Shown: positions 1 to 7,198 of the stretch, piece by piece
Position numbering within the stretch: the first letter of the stretch is position 1
Layout: each line of letters starts with the position of its first letter
NCBI GenBank assembly: GCA_013373105.1
Contig: JABXIJ010000006.1
Span: 1-51,220 of the forward strand
Reading direction: 5' to 3'
DNA: 51,220 nucleotides
From: Flavobacteriaceae bacterium
GTDB lineage: Bacteria > Bacteroidota > Bacteroidia > Flavobacteriales > Flavobacteriaceae
Notes under the pieces: model-generated
What the model was told of the DNA's origin: nothing
The model's database searches: none
The model's input: the letters and a program-made list of their open reading frames with translations, nothing else
Translations under genes and position numbers: made by a program

Positions 1-1144
1 GACCAAAAATAGGACCAATTGCTAGTACTAAAAATATTAAATTAGTTGAAAAATTTATATGCAGATAATTTACTAATTGAATACTTAGAATTGTAATTGC
101 AAACCCTATACAATTAACTATTGTTAAAGCTGTGCCCTTTAACTTAGGGCTAGCATTAAGTGCTACAAGACTAGAAAACATAGGAGAATCTGAAATAACA
201 AAAAAGCCCCAAAAAACTAAAAAAACAATTAAAGTTGACAACGATGCAAAGCTTAAAATAATAGGAGCTAACAGACAGCATATACCTGATATAAGTAAAC
301 TAAAGAAAGCTGTTTTTTTTAATCCAATTTTTTGTGATATGAATCCACTAATAAAACAACTCAAACAACCAACTCCAATTATTAAAAAGCTTAAAAATGA
401 AACATTTAAATATTCAATTTCAAATTTGTTTTTGAAAGTTAGTAACATAACTGGTACAAACGCCCAAAAGGTGTAGAGTTCCCACATATGACCAAAATAA
501 CCAAAAGCAGCACCTTTAAATTCTTTCTTTTCGAACACTTTTGCAAAGGCAAAAATCTGCAATTTTTGACTTTGCTTTCTATATGGTCCATTTGGCACAA
601 AAAGTAGTATTAAAAATCCACCAAGAATAGCAGTTGCTGATATTACAATTAAAATTATTCTCCAATTAAAATTACTAATTGTGTCTTTTAGTAGATGTGG
701 AAATGCAGTTCCTAAAACTAGAGCACCAACTAAAAAACCAAGCGCTTTGCCTAATCCTTTTTCAAAATAATCTGCAGCTATTTTCATTCCTACAGGATAA
801 ATACCTGCCAAGAAAAAACCTGTTAAAAACCTAAATAATAATATACTTATATATGTATTTTGACTATTAATAATTGATAGGTTAGCAAGGGCTCCTAAAA
901 TAGCACTTACAAAGAAAACTTTTGAAGGGGAGAAGCGATCTGCTATTGTTAATACAGCAAAACTTAGAGTACCTAAAATAAACCCAAACTGAACAACTGA
1001 AGTCAAACTTCCAAGTATGTTTGGGTTTAAATTATATGTAATAATTAAATCTTCTAAAATAGCATTACCTGCAAACCATAAAGATGTACAACAAAATTGA
1101 GCAATTACTATAATTGGTAGAATAATTTTTTTTGAAACTTTCAC
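1..1144 (-). CDS. MFS transporter, 3' end beyond window
   Basis: A continuous minus-strand reading frame of about 381 codons runs from a GTG at 1144-1142 off the left edge. No ATG is usable: the ATG at 1146-1144 is followed at once by TGA. The translation is hydrophobic throughout, with about eleven membrane segments, and has the two-halved look of the major facilitator superfamily. The N-terminal half carries the loop-2-like stretch VLTIADRFSPSKVFF and a segment FLAGIYPVGMKIAADYF typical of sugar/nitrate-type MFS proteins. It is nearly full length for a ~400-residue transporter, so only the last helix should be missing. The substrate cannot be told from the sequence. No clear promoter is visible upstream. 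Confidence 0.85.
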   Translation of the reverse strand, partial: MKVSKKIILPIIVIAQFCCTSLWFAGNAILEDLIITYNLNPNILGSLTSVVQFGFILGTLSFAVLTIADRFSPSKVFFVSAILGALANLSIINSQNTYISILLFRFLTGFFLAGIYPVGMKIAADYFEKGLGKALGFLVGALVLGTAFPHLLKDTISNFNWRIILIVISATAILGGFLILLFVPNGPYRKQSQKLQIFAFAKVFEKKEFKGAAFGYFGHMWELYTFWAFVPVMLLTFKNKFEIEYLNVSFLSFLIIGVGCLSCFISGFISQKIGLKKTAFFSLLISGICCLLAPIILSFASLSTLIVFLVFWGFFVISDSPMFSSLVALNASPKLKGTALTIVNCIGFAITILSIQLVNYLHINFSTNLIFLVLAIGPIFG

Positions 1145-1231
1145 ATCTTATTGAAACGTGTTAATTGTATTTTTTTAGATTTAACTAGCCAAGTTAAAAT
1201 TGATTATTCTTAAATACTAATATTTTAATAA

Positions 1232-1262
1232 AAAAAAAGAGAAGCCAAACGCTTCTCTTTTT
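1232..1262 (-). terminator. Rho-independent terminator of the outer-membrane barrel gene
   Basis: Stem GAAGC (1241-1245) with GCTTC (1251-1255), extended by AAAAGA/TCTTTT, loop CAAAC. Read on the minus strand it ends in a run of nine or more T. It lies 18 bases past the stop of the 1280-1774 gene. Confidence 0.8.
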
Positions 1263-1279
1263 AAAATATGTAAATTTTT

Positions 1280-1774
1280 TTAAAACTGGAATAAGATACC
1301 TACATTGAAATTACCCCAATTGGCTGCGTCTGAAATACTTTCATAAGAAACATTTAATTCTATGGTGTCTGCTATATCTATTCCAACAACTGGTCTATAA
1401 TAAAACCCACCATCTAAACCATCAGATAAACCTAAGGCATAACCAGCGTCTATACCACCAGTAAAAATACTAAATAGTTTTAAACGTGCAGCAGCAGCGA
1501 TTGGTAAAAACTGTGCATCGTCAACACTAACAGTTTGTCCTAATACTTGAATTTCATCACCAAAAAAATTTCTAAAACCTGCATTTAATCCAAACTCAAT
1601 AGGAGCGTCTATGTTTGTAAAATAATAATATGCATCAACACCAATAACTAAGCTAGTGATATCTGAAGCATCTGCAGCTGGTAAACCAACTGAACCTCCT
1701 AATTTAAATGTTTGCGCATTTGCACTTGAAAAAGAAAATAACGCAATACAAATTAATAACAATAGTTTTTTCAT
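1280..1774 (-). CDS. Small outer-membrane beta-barrel protein, function unknown
   Basis: 164 residues. The first ~20 residues are a signal peptide (MKKLLLLICIALFSFSSANA, then Q). The rest alternates hydrophobic and polar residues in short strands rich in Gly, Tyr and Phe (GVDAYYYFTNIDAPIEFGLNAGF; VGILFQF at the end). The final aromatic FQF is the usual C-terminal signature of a beta-barrel outer-membrane protein. It resembles the small flavobacterial proteins annotated as outer membrane beta-barrel or hypothetical protein. It is a single-gene unit with its own terminator. No enzymatic motif is visible, and a more exact role cannot be given. Confidence 0.8.
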   Translation of the reverse strand: MKKLLLLICIALFSFSSANAQTFKLGGSVGLPAADASDITSLVIGVDAYYYFTNIDAPIEFGLNAGFRNFFGDEIQVLGQTVSVDDAQFLPIAAAARLKLFSIFTGGIDAGYALGLSDGLDGGFYYRPVVGIDIADTIELNVSYESISDAANWGNFNVGILFQF

Positions 1775-1967
1775 AATTTATTAATTTAAGTTTGGATTAA
1801 ATTTACAAAAAAAAAAAATAATATTTGATGTATATATTTATAATACAGATATATACAGGTTCTAATTCATAAGCTTTTATATTGTGACTTTAATCTTTTA
1901 AGAGAAATAACACAAAGGATTAATAACTATAAAAGCGATTTTTATAAAAAAGTATTGCTCACAAAAT

Positions 1968-2447
1968 TTATGCTTTTAATGTAATAGGAATCCAAATTTC
2001 TTCTTCAGAATTTGAGTTGCTATTTACATATTTTTTACCTAAAACCTCAAAATGAGGCCTATTATCTATTCTGTATTTAGATTTTGGAATCCACTCAGAA
2101 AATATGTATTGAAAAATACTAGTATCATCACTAGAGCCTTTGTAATGAAAAACTGCATATAGTCCACTTTTTAAGATAAACGAATTCATTCCATTAGGAA
2201 TATTATCAAAAGAACTTACTTCTACTGTTGCCCATTTTGTGAACTCTTTAGTTGGATTGAATACTTGAAAATAATCAACAGGATATTCTTGTAAAGAAAT
2301 TTTATCAGTATTTACTCTGTGTTTAATATCTTTAACTCTTGGGATAAAATTTCCCCAAAGTTGTTTTGTTTCATTGTTTGCAATACTCATGTTAGTAGAA
2401 ATACCAATTAAATGTTTTTCTTTGAGTTCAATTATTTTAGGCTCCAT
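1968..2447 (-). CDS. GyrI-like / AraC effector-binding domain protein
   Basis: 159 residues with no DNA-binding domain. The fold signature matches the GyrI-like (SOUL/Rob C-terminal) small-molecule-binding domain: an N-terminal strand MEPKIIELKEKHLIGIS, a central LKSGLYAVFHYKGS strand-turn, then FQYIFSEWIPKSKYRID and the closing EEEIWIPI with its acidic residue in the ligand cleft. Free-standing members bind hydrophobic ligands or act as regulators' sensor units; some hydrolyse small compounds. It is monocistronic here. About 190 bases separate it from the barrel gene downstream, and I see no feature there. Confidence 0.8.
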   Translation of the reverse strand: MEPKIIELKEKHLIGISTNMSIANNETKQLWGNFIPRVKDIKHRVNTDKISLQEYPVDYFQVFNPTKEFTKWATVEVSSFDNIPNGMNSFILKSGLYAVFHYKGSSDDTSIFQYIFSEWIPKSKYRIDNRPHFEVLGKKYVNSNSNSEEEIWIPITLKA

Positions 2448-2491
2448 AAATTCTGTTTAAGAGTTTGAAATTAGCCATTTTTAGAGGAACC

Positions 2492-2575
2492 TCAAATAAA
2501 AAACCTTTTAAACTTTAATTGTGCAAAGGAATTTAGTGTTACAAAAACTATAACAAAGGCTAATAATTTTTTCAT
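2492..2575 (-). pseudogene. Orphan signal peptide, remnant of a secreted protein gene
   Basis: A 27-codon frame begins MKKLLAFVIVFVTLNSFAQ, a textbook flavobacterial signal peptide with cleavage after FA or SFA before Q. It then runs only eight more residues (LKFKRFFI) to TGA. Nothing coding follows in the same frame before the next gene at 2447. The simplest reading is the leftover 5' end of a secreted-protein gene whose body was deleted. A functional 8-residue secreted peptide is possible but less likely. Confidence 0.5.
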
Positions 2576-2623
2576 TTTAAGTTGATTGATTTCTAATTGA
2601 TGTTTTAAAGACGCTTTATTCGT

Positions 2624-2631
2624 TATTTTTG
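2624..2631 (+). promoter_or_regulatory. Candidate -7 box for the CoA-binding protein gene
   Basis: TATTTTTG fits the Bacteroidota -7 consensus TAnnTTTG and lies 37 bases before the ATG at 2669. The upstream TTG at 2597-2599 is at a slightly long spacing of 24. Confidence 0.35.
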
Positions 2632-2668
2632 TTACTAGTATTAACAGTCTTTAACGTATAATTAACAG

Positions 2669-3031
2669 ATGAAAAATATAACCCTTGTTTTAGGAGCTTC
2701 AACAAACCCTAATAGATATTCTAACATTGCCATTAAAAGATTAAGAGCTAAAGAAATAGCTGTTATTGCTATTGGACTTAAAACAGGTAGAGTAGTAGAT
2801 GTTACTATTTTAACTGATAAAAAAGCCTTTGATGCAATAGATACTGTAACCTTGTATTTAAACCCAAAAAGACAAGAAGAATACTACAACTATGTGCTAG
2901 AGTTAAAACCAAGAAGAGTAATTTTTAACCCTGGAACAGAAAATTTAGAATTCAAAAAATTGTTAAGTGAAAATGGTATTAAGGTAGAATTTGCTTGTAC
3001 ATTGGTACTCTTGTCAACGAATCAGTATTAA
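2669..3031 (+). CDS. CoA-binding protein (CoA_binding_2 family)
   Basis: 120 residues, the usual length of the YccU-type family. It is a single Rossmann-like CoA-binding domain. The nucleotide loop is LVLGASTNPNRYSNIAIKRL near residues 6-25, and the family's C-terminal ACTLVLLSTNQY closes the protein. Homologues bind CoA, but the physiological role is not settled. It stands alone, with a -7-like box upstream and no gene close downstream on the same strand. Confidence 0.9.
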   Translation: MKNITLVLGASTNPNRYSNIAIKRLRAKEIAVIAIGLKTGRVVDVTILTDKKAFDAIDTVTLYLNPKRQEEYYNYVLELKPRRVIFNPGTENLEFKKLLSENGIKVEFACTLVLLSTNQY

Positions 3032-3157
3032 AAAAAATGGGCTGAGTTAATTTGGTTAAAATCTTCTTTTTCGTGCAATTAAATTAAATACCAAACTTAT
3101 CCCCCTCAACCCAGTTTCTTATAATTAGTTTAAAATTAGACTTTAATTTAGAATCAT

Positions 3158-3180
3158 ACAATACTCACTTTGAGTATTTT
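3158..3180. terminator. Possible weak terminator hairpin
   Basis: AATACTCA / TGAGTATT with a three-base loop, followed on the plus strand by TTTTT. It lies directly after the stop of the LuxR-half gene on the minus strand and 130 bases past the CoA-binding gene on the plus strand. The T-run supports only the plus direction. Confidence 0.35.
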
Positions 3181-3611
3181 TACATAAGTTTATGATTATT
3201 TTTAAAGTAACTAATAAGTTCTAGAGTAGAACTTAAATTGAGTTTTTTTAGAATGTTTCTTCTGTGAGTATCTACAGTATGTTTGCTAATATTAAGAGAA
3301 TTTCCAATTTCTTTACTAGTTTTTTTTAGAATTAATAAACGAACAATATCTCTTTCTCGATTACTAATAGCATCTAAAATATTAGAATTAGAAACGTTTT
3401 GATAGAACAAAGTTTCGTATTCATTTTTTTCATTAAGATATTTTGCGCTTGCGCAAATATCCATCTCTATTGCACCATGTAAAACAGTATAATGTGCTAA
3501 GCCAATTATGGGTTTATTTTCTTCATCGAACTGAAGTGGAGTAGTGTTTTGAACAATATTTACGTGGTTACCCTCAGCATTTCTAATTCTGTAATTCCAA
3601 GTATAACTCAT
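3180..3611 (-). pseudogene. C-terminal half of a split PAS-LuxR regulator (HTH half)
   Basis: 143 residues. The first ~45 (SYTWNYRIRNAEGNHVNI, then PLQFDEENKPIIGLAHYTV) are the second half of a PAS_3-type fold. Residues ~80-138 are a LuxR/GerE helix-turn-helix: ISNRERDIVRLLILKKTSKEIG then ISKHTVDTHRRNILKKL. It is in the same frame as the PAS half upstream, with TGA and two lysine codons between them, so the two were one gene of about 256 codons. The ATG at 3611 could allow re-initiation and a free HTH protein, but the PAS fold would still be broken. Confidence 0.8.
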
Positions 3612-3617
3612 TTTTTT

Positions 3618-3950
3618 TCACTGTTCATCATTAAGTTCTGTCATAGTGAACACCATAAGCTCTTGTAAGCTTTTTAGCCAAAGTTGAATATCTTCTGGAT
3701 GAAAAAGCGACCAGAAATAATCCATACCGCCATTTAACATAGCTTCTCTATATAAACCAGTGCAGGCTGTAAAGTTTTTGCTTACGTATTCGAAACTCTT
3801 ATTAACTGTATTTGTAATACAGTAAAATGTTGAGTTATAAGGATAGAAATAATCTAACTCTATTAATTTTTTTATATGATCTTCGATCTTAACATTCGGA
3901 TAAGAATCAAAGATTTTCTTGTATACATCGTTTATGTTTACCATTCTCAT
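3618..3950 (-). pseudogene. N-terminal half of a split PAS-LuxR regulator (PAS half)
   Basis: 110 residues ending EDIQLWLKSLQELMVFTMTELNDEQ-stop. Residues ~35-110 are the first half of a PAS domain (FYCITNTVNKSFEYVSKNFT, then FWSLFHPEDI). The TGA at 3620-3618 falls in the middle of the PAS fold, and the same frame continues through Lys-Lys into the next reading frame. The start ATG overlaps the rnz stop as ATGA, which implies translational coupling; a second ATG two codons later is an alternative. Flavobacterial relatives of this regulator are single proteins of about 250 residues. Confidence 0.75.
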
Positions 3951-4864
3951 ACTACAGTAAAAATTTTACCAGGTTCAGCTAATGCTGTGTTCTTAAAAAC
4001 TTTTTGTGCTTCTTCTTTAAAAATGGCAATTTCTTTATATCTACCAGAATAATGTCCTAAAACTAATTGTTTTGCATCAGATTTCAAAGCAATTGTTGCA
4101 GCTTCTTTTGAGGTAGAATGTTTTGTTTTTTTAGCTAATGAAGATTTGTCTTCTAAGAATGTTGATTCATGGTAAAGTAAATCTACTTGTTGAATGATTT
4201 TTGAAATAGATGGTTTGTACGCAGTATCACTACAAAAAGCATAACGTAAAGGCTTTTTAGGACTTTTGGTTAAAACCTCGTTTTTAATAATTGTACCATC
4301 ATTTAATGTAAAATCTCTACCTGCTTTCAAATTCAAATAATCTGCTTTGGTAATTTCAGAGTATTTTTCAATTTTGCCAATGTTTAGGTTTCTTTGTTTT
4401 TCTTTTTCAATAAAAAGATATCCATTTGTATATATTCTATGGTCTAAAGGAATTGTTTTTACAGTTACTTTATCATTATCTAAAATTACTTCACTTTCAT
4501 TTGATGCTAGCTCATAAAATACTATTGGAAATTTTGCATGTGATTGTGTAATTTTTAATTGTAAGCGTGTTACTTCTTCAATACCTTTTGGTCCAAAAAT
4601 ATGTAACTCTCTTTCTCTACCTAAAATACCTAAAGTAGAAATTAGACCAATTAATCCAAAAAAGTGATCGCCATGTAAGTGAGATATAAATATGTGACTG
4701 AACTTTGAAAAACCAACTTTGTATTTTCTTATTTGACGTTGAGTTCCTTCACCACAATCTATTAAACAATGAAAATTATTAATTTCTAAATATTGAGCAG
4801 TTGGAAAAGCATTAATTCGTGGTGTTGCAGAATGGCAACCTAAAATAGTAAGTTTTATACTCAT
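3947..4864 (-). CDS. rnz: Ribonuclease Z (tRNase Z)
   Basis: 305 residues, normal for the short form of tRNase Z. It removes the 3' trailer from tRNA precursors, leaving the end ready for CCA addition; the tRNAs in this window lack an encoded CCA, in keeping with this. The metal-binding motif HLHGDH is at residues 62-67. Further ligands are visible in CSDTAY, LLYHEST and LVLGHYSGRY near the C-terminus. The start ATG overlaps the stop of the T9SS-domain gene (ATGA, 4864-4861) and the stop overlaps the PAS gene start, so it is in the middle of the pyrR-to-LuxR operon. Confidence 0.95.
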   Translation of the reverse strand: MSIKLTILGCHSATPRINAFPTAQYLEINNFHCLIDCGEGTQRQIRKYKVGFSKFSHIFISHLHGDHFFGLIGLISTLGILGRERELHIFGPKGIEEVTRLQLKITQSHAKFPIVFYELASNESEVILDNDKVTVKTIPLDHRIYTNGYLFIEKEKQRNLNIGKIEKYSEITKADYLNLKAGRDFTLNDGTIIKNEVLTKSPKKPLRYAFCSDTAYKPSISKIIQQVDLLYHESTFLEDKSSLAKKTKHSTSKEAATIALKSDAKQLVLGHYSGRYKEIAIFKEEAQKVFKNTALAEPGKIFTVV

Positions 4865-5181
4865 TTAATTACAAAACGTTTAGACACAATTTTGTTTTCA
4901 TTTTGTATAGAATAAATATAAATACCAGTGCTTAAATTACCTTTTGAAAAAGGTATTGAATTTTTACCAAATTTAGTTTTAATACTTTCTTTATGAACAG
5001 TTTTACCCAAGATGTTTTTTACGGTAAAGTATATTTTAGAACTTTTTTGGGTGTTAAAAGTTATCTTGGTGTTGTGTGTAAAAGGATTTGGGGCTGCAGA
5101 TAATTTTTCTATTGTTTTTTCTTGAGAAAAAACAACACTTGTAGTACAAAAAATTATAATAAAAAGTAGTTTTTTTATCAT
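4861..5181 (-). CDS. Free-standing T9SS type A sorting-domain protein
   Basis: 106 residues: a signal peptide (MIKKLLFIIIFCTTSVVFSQ) and then almost directly a complete type A T9SS C-terminal sorting domain. The domain shows APNPFTHNTKITF near residue 30, the VKNILGKTV strand, LSTGIYIYSIQ and the terminal basic KRFVIK. Normally this domain ends a large secreted protein and carries it through the T9SS. Here there is no cargo between signal and sorting domain. It lies between the STAS gene (15-base gap) and rnz (4-base overlap), so it is co-expressed with housekeeping genes. It could be a remnant or a genuine small surface protein. Confidence 0.85.
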   Translation of the reverse strand: MIKKLLFIIIFCTTSVVFSQEKTIEKLSAAPNPFTHNTKITFNTQKSSKIYFTVKNILGKTVHKESIKTKFGKNSIPFSKGNLSTGIYIYSIQNENKIVSKRFVIK

Positions 5182-5196
5182 GCTTTGGGGATTTTA

Positions 5197-5529
5197 TTAA
5201 AATCCTAACTCTCTTTCAATGGCTTCCATTTCTAAAATGTCTTCAGCTTCTGTAAGCGTTGGAACAATATTAAAATCTTCTGGAAAATCATCTGTATTTA
5301 ATATTGAACAAACAACTACAAACGATATGCCATTCTTTTTCATTTGGTTGGATAATTCCAAAAATAATGAAAAATCTCTTGAATTTATAGTATCAAAACT
5401 AGAAAGTTCTAAAACTAAATGATTTTTTATTAAATCATTTTGAGAATTTGTAAAGGATTCTAAGAATTTTTTAAAGGTTTTGCCTTCTGAAGAAACAAGC
5501 GTATATGTATCCTTTTTTACTATTTGCAA
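5197..5529 (-). CDS. STAS-like domain protein linked to rnz and pyrB
   Basis: 110 residues. The pattern of a lone STAS (anti-sigma-factor antagonist) fold is visible: LVLELSSF then INSRDFSLFLELSNQMKKNG and SFVVVCSIL, followed by an acidic helix TEAEDILEMEAIERELGF. The phosphorylatable Ser of classic SpoIIAA would lie in the DTINSRDF loop, so regulation by phosphorylation is possible but not shown. It starts 3 bases after the pyrB stop. The order pyrB-STAS-rnz is, to my knowledge, common in flavobacteria; the function is not known. Confidence 0.65.
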   Translation of the reverse strand: MQIVKKDTYTLVSSEGKTFKKFLESFTNSQNDLIKNHLVLELSSFDTINSRDFSLFLELSNQMKKNGISFVVVCSILNTDDFPEDFNIVPTLTEAEDILEMEAIERELGF

Positions 5530-5532
5530 AAC

Positions 5533-6462
5533 TTATCTTTTTATTTGTTGAGCAAGTAAATAAATTACAGCCATTCTAATAGCTACTCCATTTTCAACTT
5601 GGTTTAGAATAATAGATTGGTCAGAATCTGCTACATCACTTGTAATTTCTACACCTCTATTTATAGGACCAGGATGCATAATTACAACTTCTTTATCTAG
5701 GCTATTTAGAAGTTCTTTGTTGATACCAAAAAGTTGAGTGTATTCTCTTGTAGATGGAAAATATTTAATATCCATTCTTTCATGTTGCACTCTTAATACG
5801 TTTGCAACATCACACCATTCTAAAGCTTTTCTTAAGTTGGTTTCCACACCAACTCCTAAACTAGTTATATATTTTGGTATTAAGGTTGTTGGGCCGCAAA
5901 CCTTAACCTCGGCTCCTTGCAGTTGGAGTGCAAAAATATTTGATAAAGCAACTCTAGAGTGTAGAATATCGCCAACTATAACTACCTTTTTACCTTTAAC
6001 ATCGCCTAACTTTTCTCTTATTGAGTAAGAATCTAATAGTGCTTGAGTTGGATGCTCATGTGTACCATCACCAGCATTTATAATTTTAGCATTTACATGT
6101 TTAGATAAAAATACTCCTGCTCCCACATTTCCATGACGCATTACAACAATATCTACTTTCATAGAAAGAATATTGTTTACTGTGTCAATTAAAGTTTCTC
6201 CTTTTTTTACAGATGATTGGCCAGCTGAAAAGTTAATTACATCTGCAGATAATCTTTTTTCTGCTAATTCAAAAGATAATTTTGTACGAGTACTATTTTC
6301 GAAAAATAAGTTTGCAATGGTAATATCTCTTAGAGAAGGAACTTTTTTAATAGGTCTATTAATTACCTCTTTAAAACCATCTGCAGTTTTAAAAATAAGA
6401 TCAATATCGTTTTTGTTTAGATATTTAATGCCTAATAAATGTGCTACACTTAATTGATCCAT
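5533..6462 (-). CDS. pyrB: Aspartate carbamoyltransferase, catalytic chain
   Basis: 309 residues, the standard length. It joins carbamoyl phosphate to aspartate, the first committed step of de novo pyrimidine synthesis. The carbamoyl-phosphate loop FFENSTRTKLSFE has STRT at residues 57-60, MRHGNVGAG follows near 108, HPTQALLD starts at residue 137, and MHPGPINRG is near the C-terminus. No regulatory chain (pyrI) is seen in the window. It is placed 3 bases after pyrR, so control through the upstream gene is likely. Confidence 0.97.
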   Translation of the reverse strand: MDQLSVAHLLGIKYLNKNDIDLIFKTADGFKEVINRPIKKVPSLRDITIANLFFENSTRTKLSFELAEKRLSADVINFSAGQSSVKKGETLIDTVNNILSMKVDIVVMRHGNVGAGVFLSKHVNAKIINAGDGTHEHPTQALLDSYSIREKLGDVKGKKVVIVGDILHSRVALSNIFALQLQGAEVKVCGPTTLIPKYITSLGVGVETNLRKALEWCDVANVLRVQHERMDIKYFPSTREYTQLFGINKELLNSLDKEVVIMHPGPINRGVEITSDVADSDQSIILNQVENGVAIRMAVIYLLAQQIKR

Positions 6463-6465
6463 ATT

Positions 6466-7005
6466 TTATTTTTGTTCTATATAAACTGCATCTTTTTTGT
6501 TTGTTTCTTTCCAAGAAACAATAACTCTTTCATGATTTATAGCATCAACTTGCCTGCCTCTGTAATTAGGCTGAATTGGTAAATGTCTGCTAAATCTTCT
6601 ATCAATTAATACTAATAACTCAATGTTTTCTGGTCTTCCATAAGACTCTAAGGCTGTTAAAGCAGCTCTTACACTTCGTCCTGAAAACAAAACATCGTCA
6701 ATAATTACTACTTTTTTGTTTTCAATTAAAAAATCAATTTCTGTAGAAGTTGCTTTTAAAGGCTCATCTCTTCTTCTAAAATCATCTCTATAAAATGTAA
6801 TGTCTAAAAGCCCAAATTCTAGGTCTTTTATATTATAGTCACTTTTTAACAAGGCTACTAGTCTATTGGCTAAATAAGAGCCTCTAGGTTGTAAACCAAT
6901 TAAAACAGAGTTCGAAAAATCATTATGGTTTTCAATTAGCTGACATGCTAATCTGTGTAAAATAATTTCAATATCTTTTGAGTTAAGAAGTGTTTTTTTG
7001 CTCAT
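6466..7005 (-). CDS. pyrR: PyrR: pyrimidine operon regulator / uracil phosphoribosyltransferase
   Basis: The frame is open from an ATG at 7074, but I choose the ATG at 7005 (MSKKTLLNSKDIEIILHRLA), which gives the family length of about 179 residues; the 23 extra residues are not family-like. The phosphoribosyl-pyrophosphate loop VVIIDDVLFSGR is at residues 99-110, and YRGRQVDAI with basic residues closes the protein. In Bacillus PyrR binds leader RNA with UMP; I see no PyrR-type leader structure here, so it may act only as an enzyme. It leads the operon with pyrB. Confidence 0.93.
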   Translation of the reverse strand: MSKKTLLNSKDIEIILHRLACQLIENHNDFSNSVLIGLQPRGSYLANRLVALLKSDYNIKDLEFGLLDITFYRDDFRRRDEPLKATSTEIDFLIENKKVVIIDDVLFSGRSVRAALTALESYGRPENIELLVLIDRRFSRHLPIQPNYRGRQVDAINHERVIVSWKETNKKDAVYIEQK

Positions 7006-7198
7006 AAAAGACCTATCAAATTTAAGTTGATAGTTATTGAAAATCAAAATTAACACAAATAAATGGTTATGCAAAACTTATGCTTATCAAATACTGTATT
7101 GACATTGTTAATTAAATTGTTGAAAACAAAATTCACATTTTCTAAACTAAGCTAAGACTCTTATTACATTTAAATATACAAATCTTATCTCACAAGCT

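Noticed and set aside
132..476. A 114-residue plus-strand reading frame at the left end
   Set aside because: It is antisense to the MFS transporter, which has a continuous membrane-protein translation on the minus strand.
3032..3120. GGGCTGAG / CTCAACCC as a terminator for the CoA-binding gene
   Set aside because: The arms are about 65 bases apart with a mismatch and no T-run after them.
7006..7074. N-terminal extension of pyrR from the ATG at 7074
   Set aside because: The 23 added residues do not match the family, and the ATG at 7005 gives the normal PyrR N-terminus.
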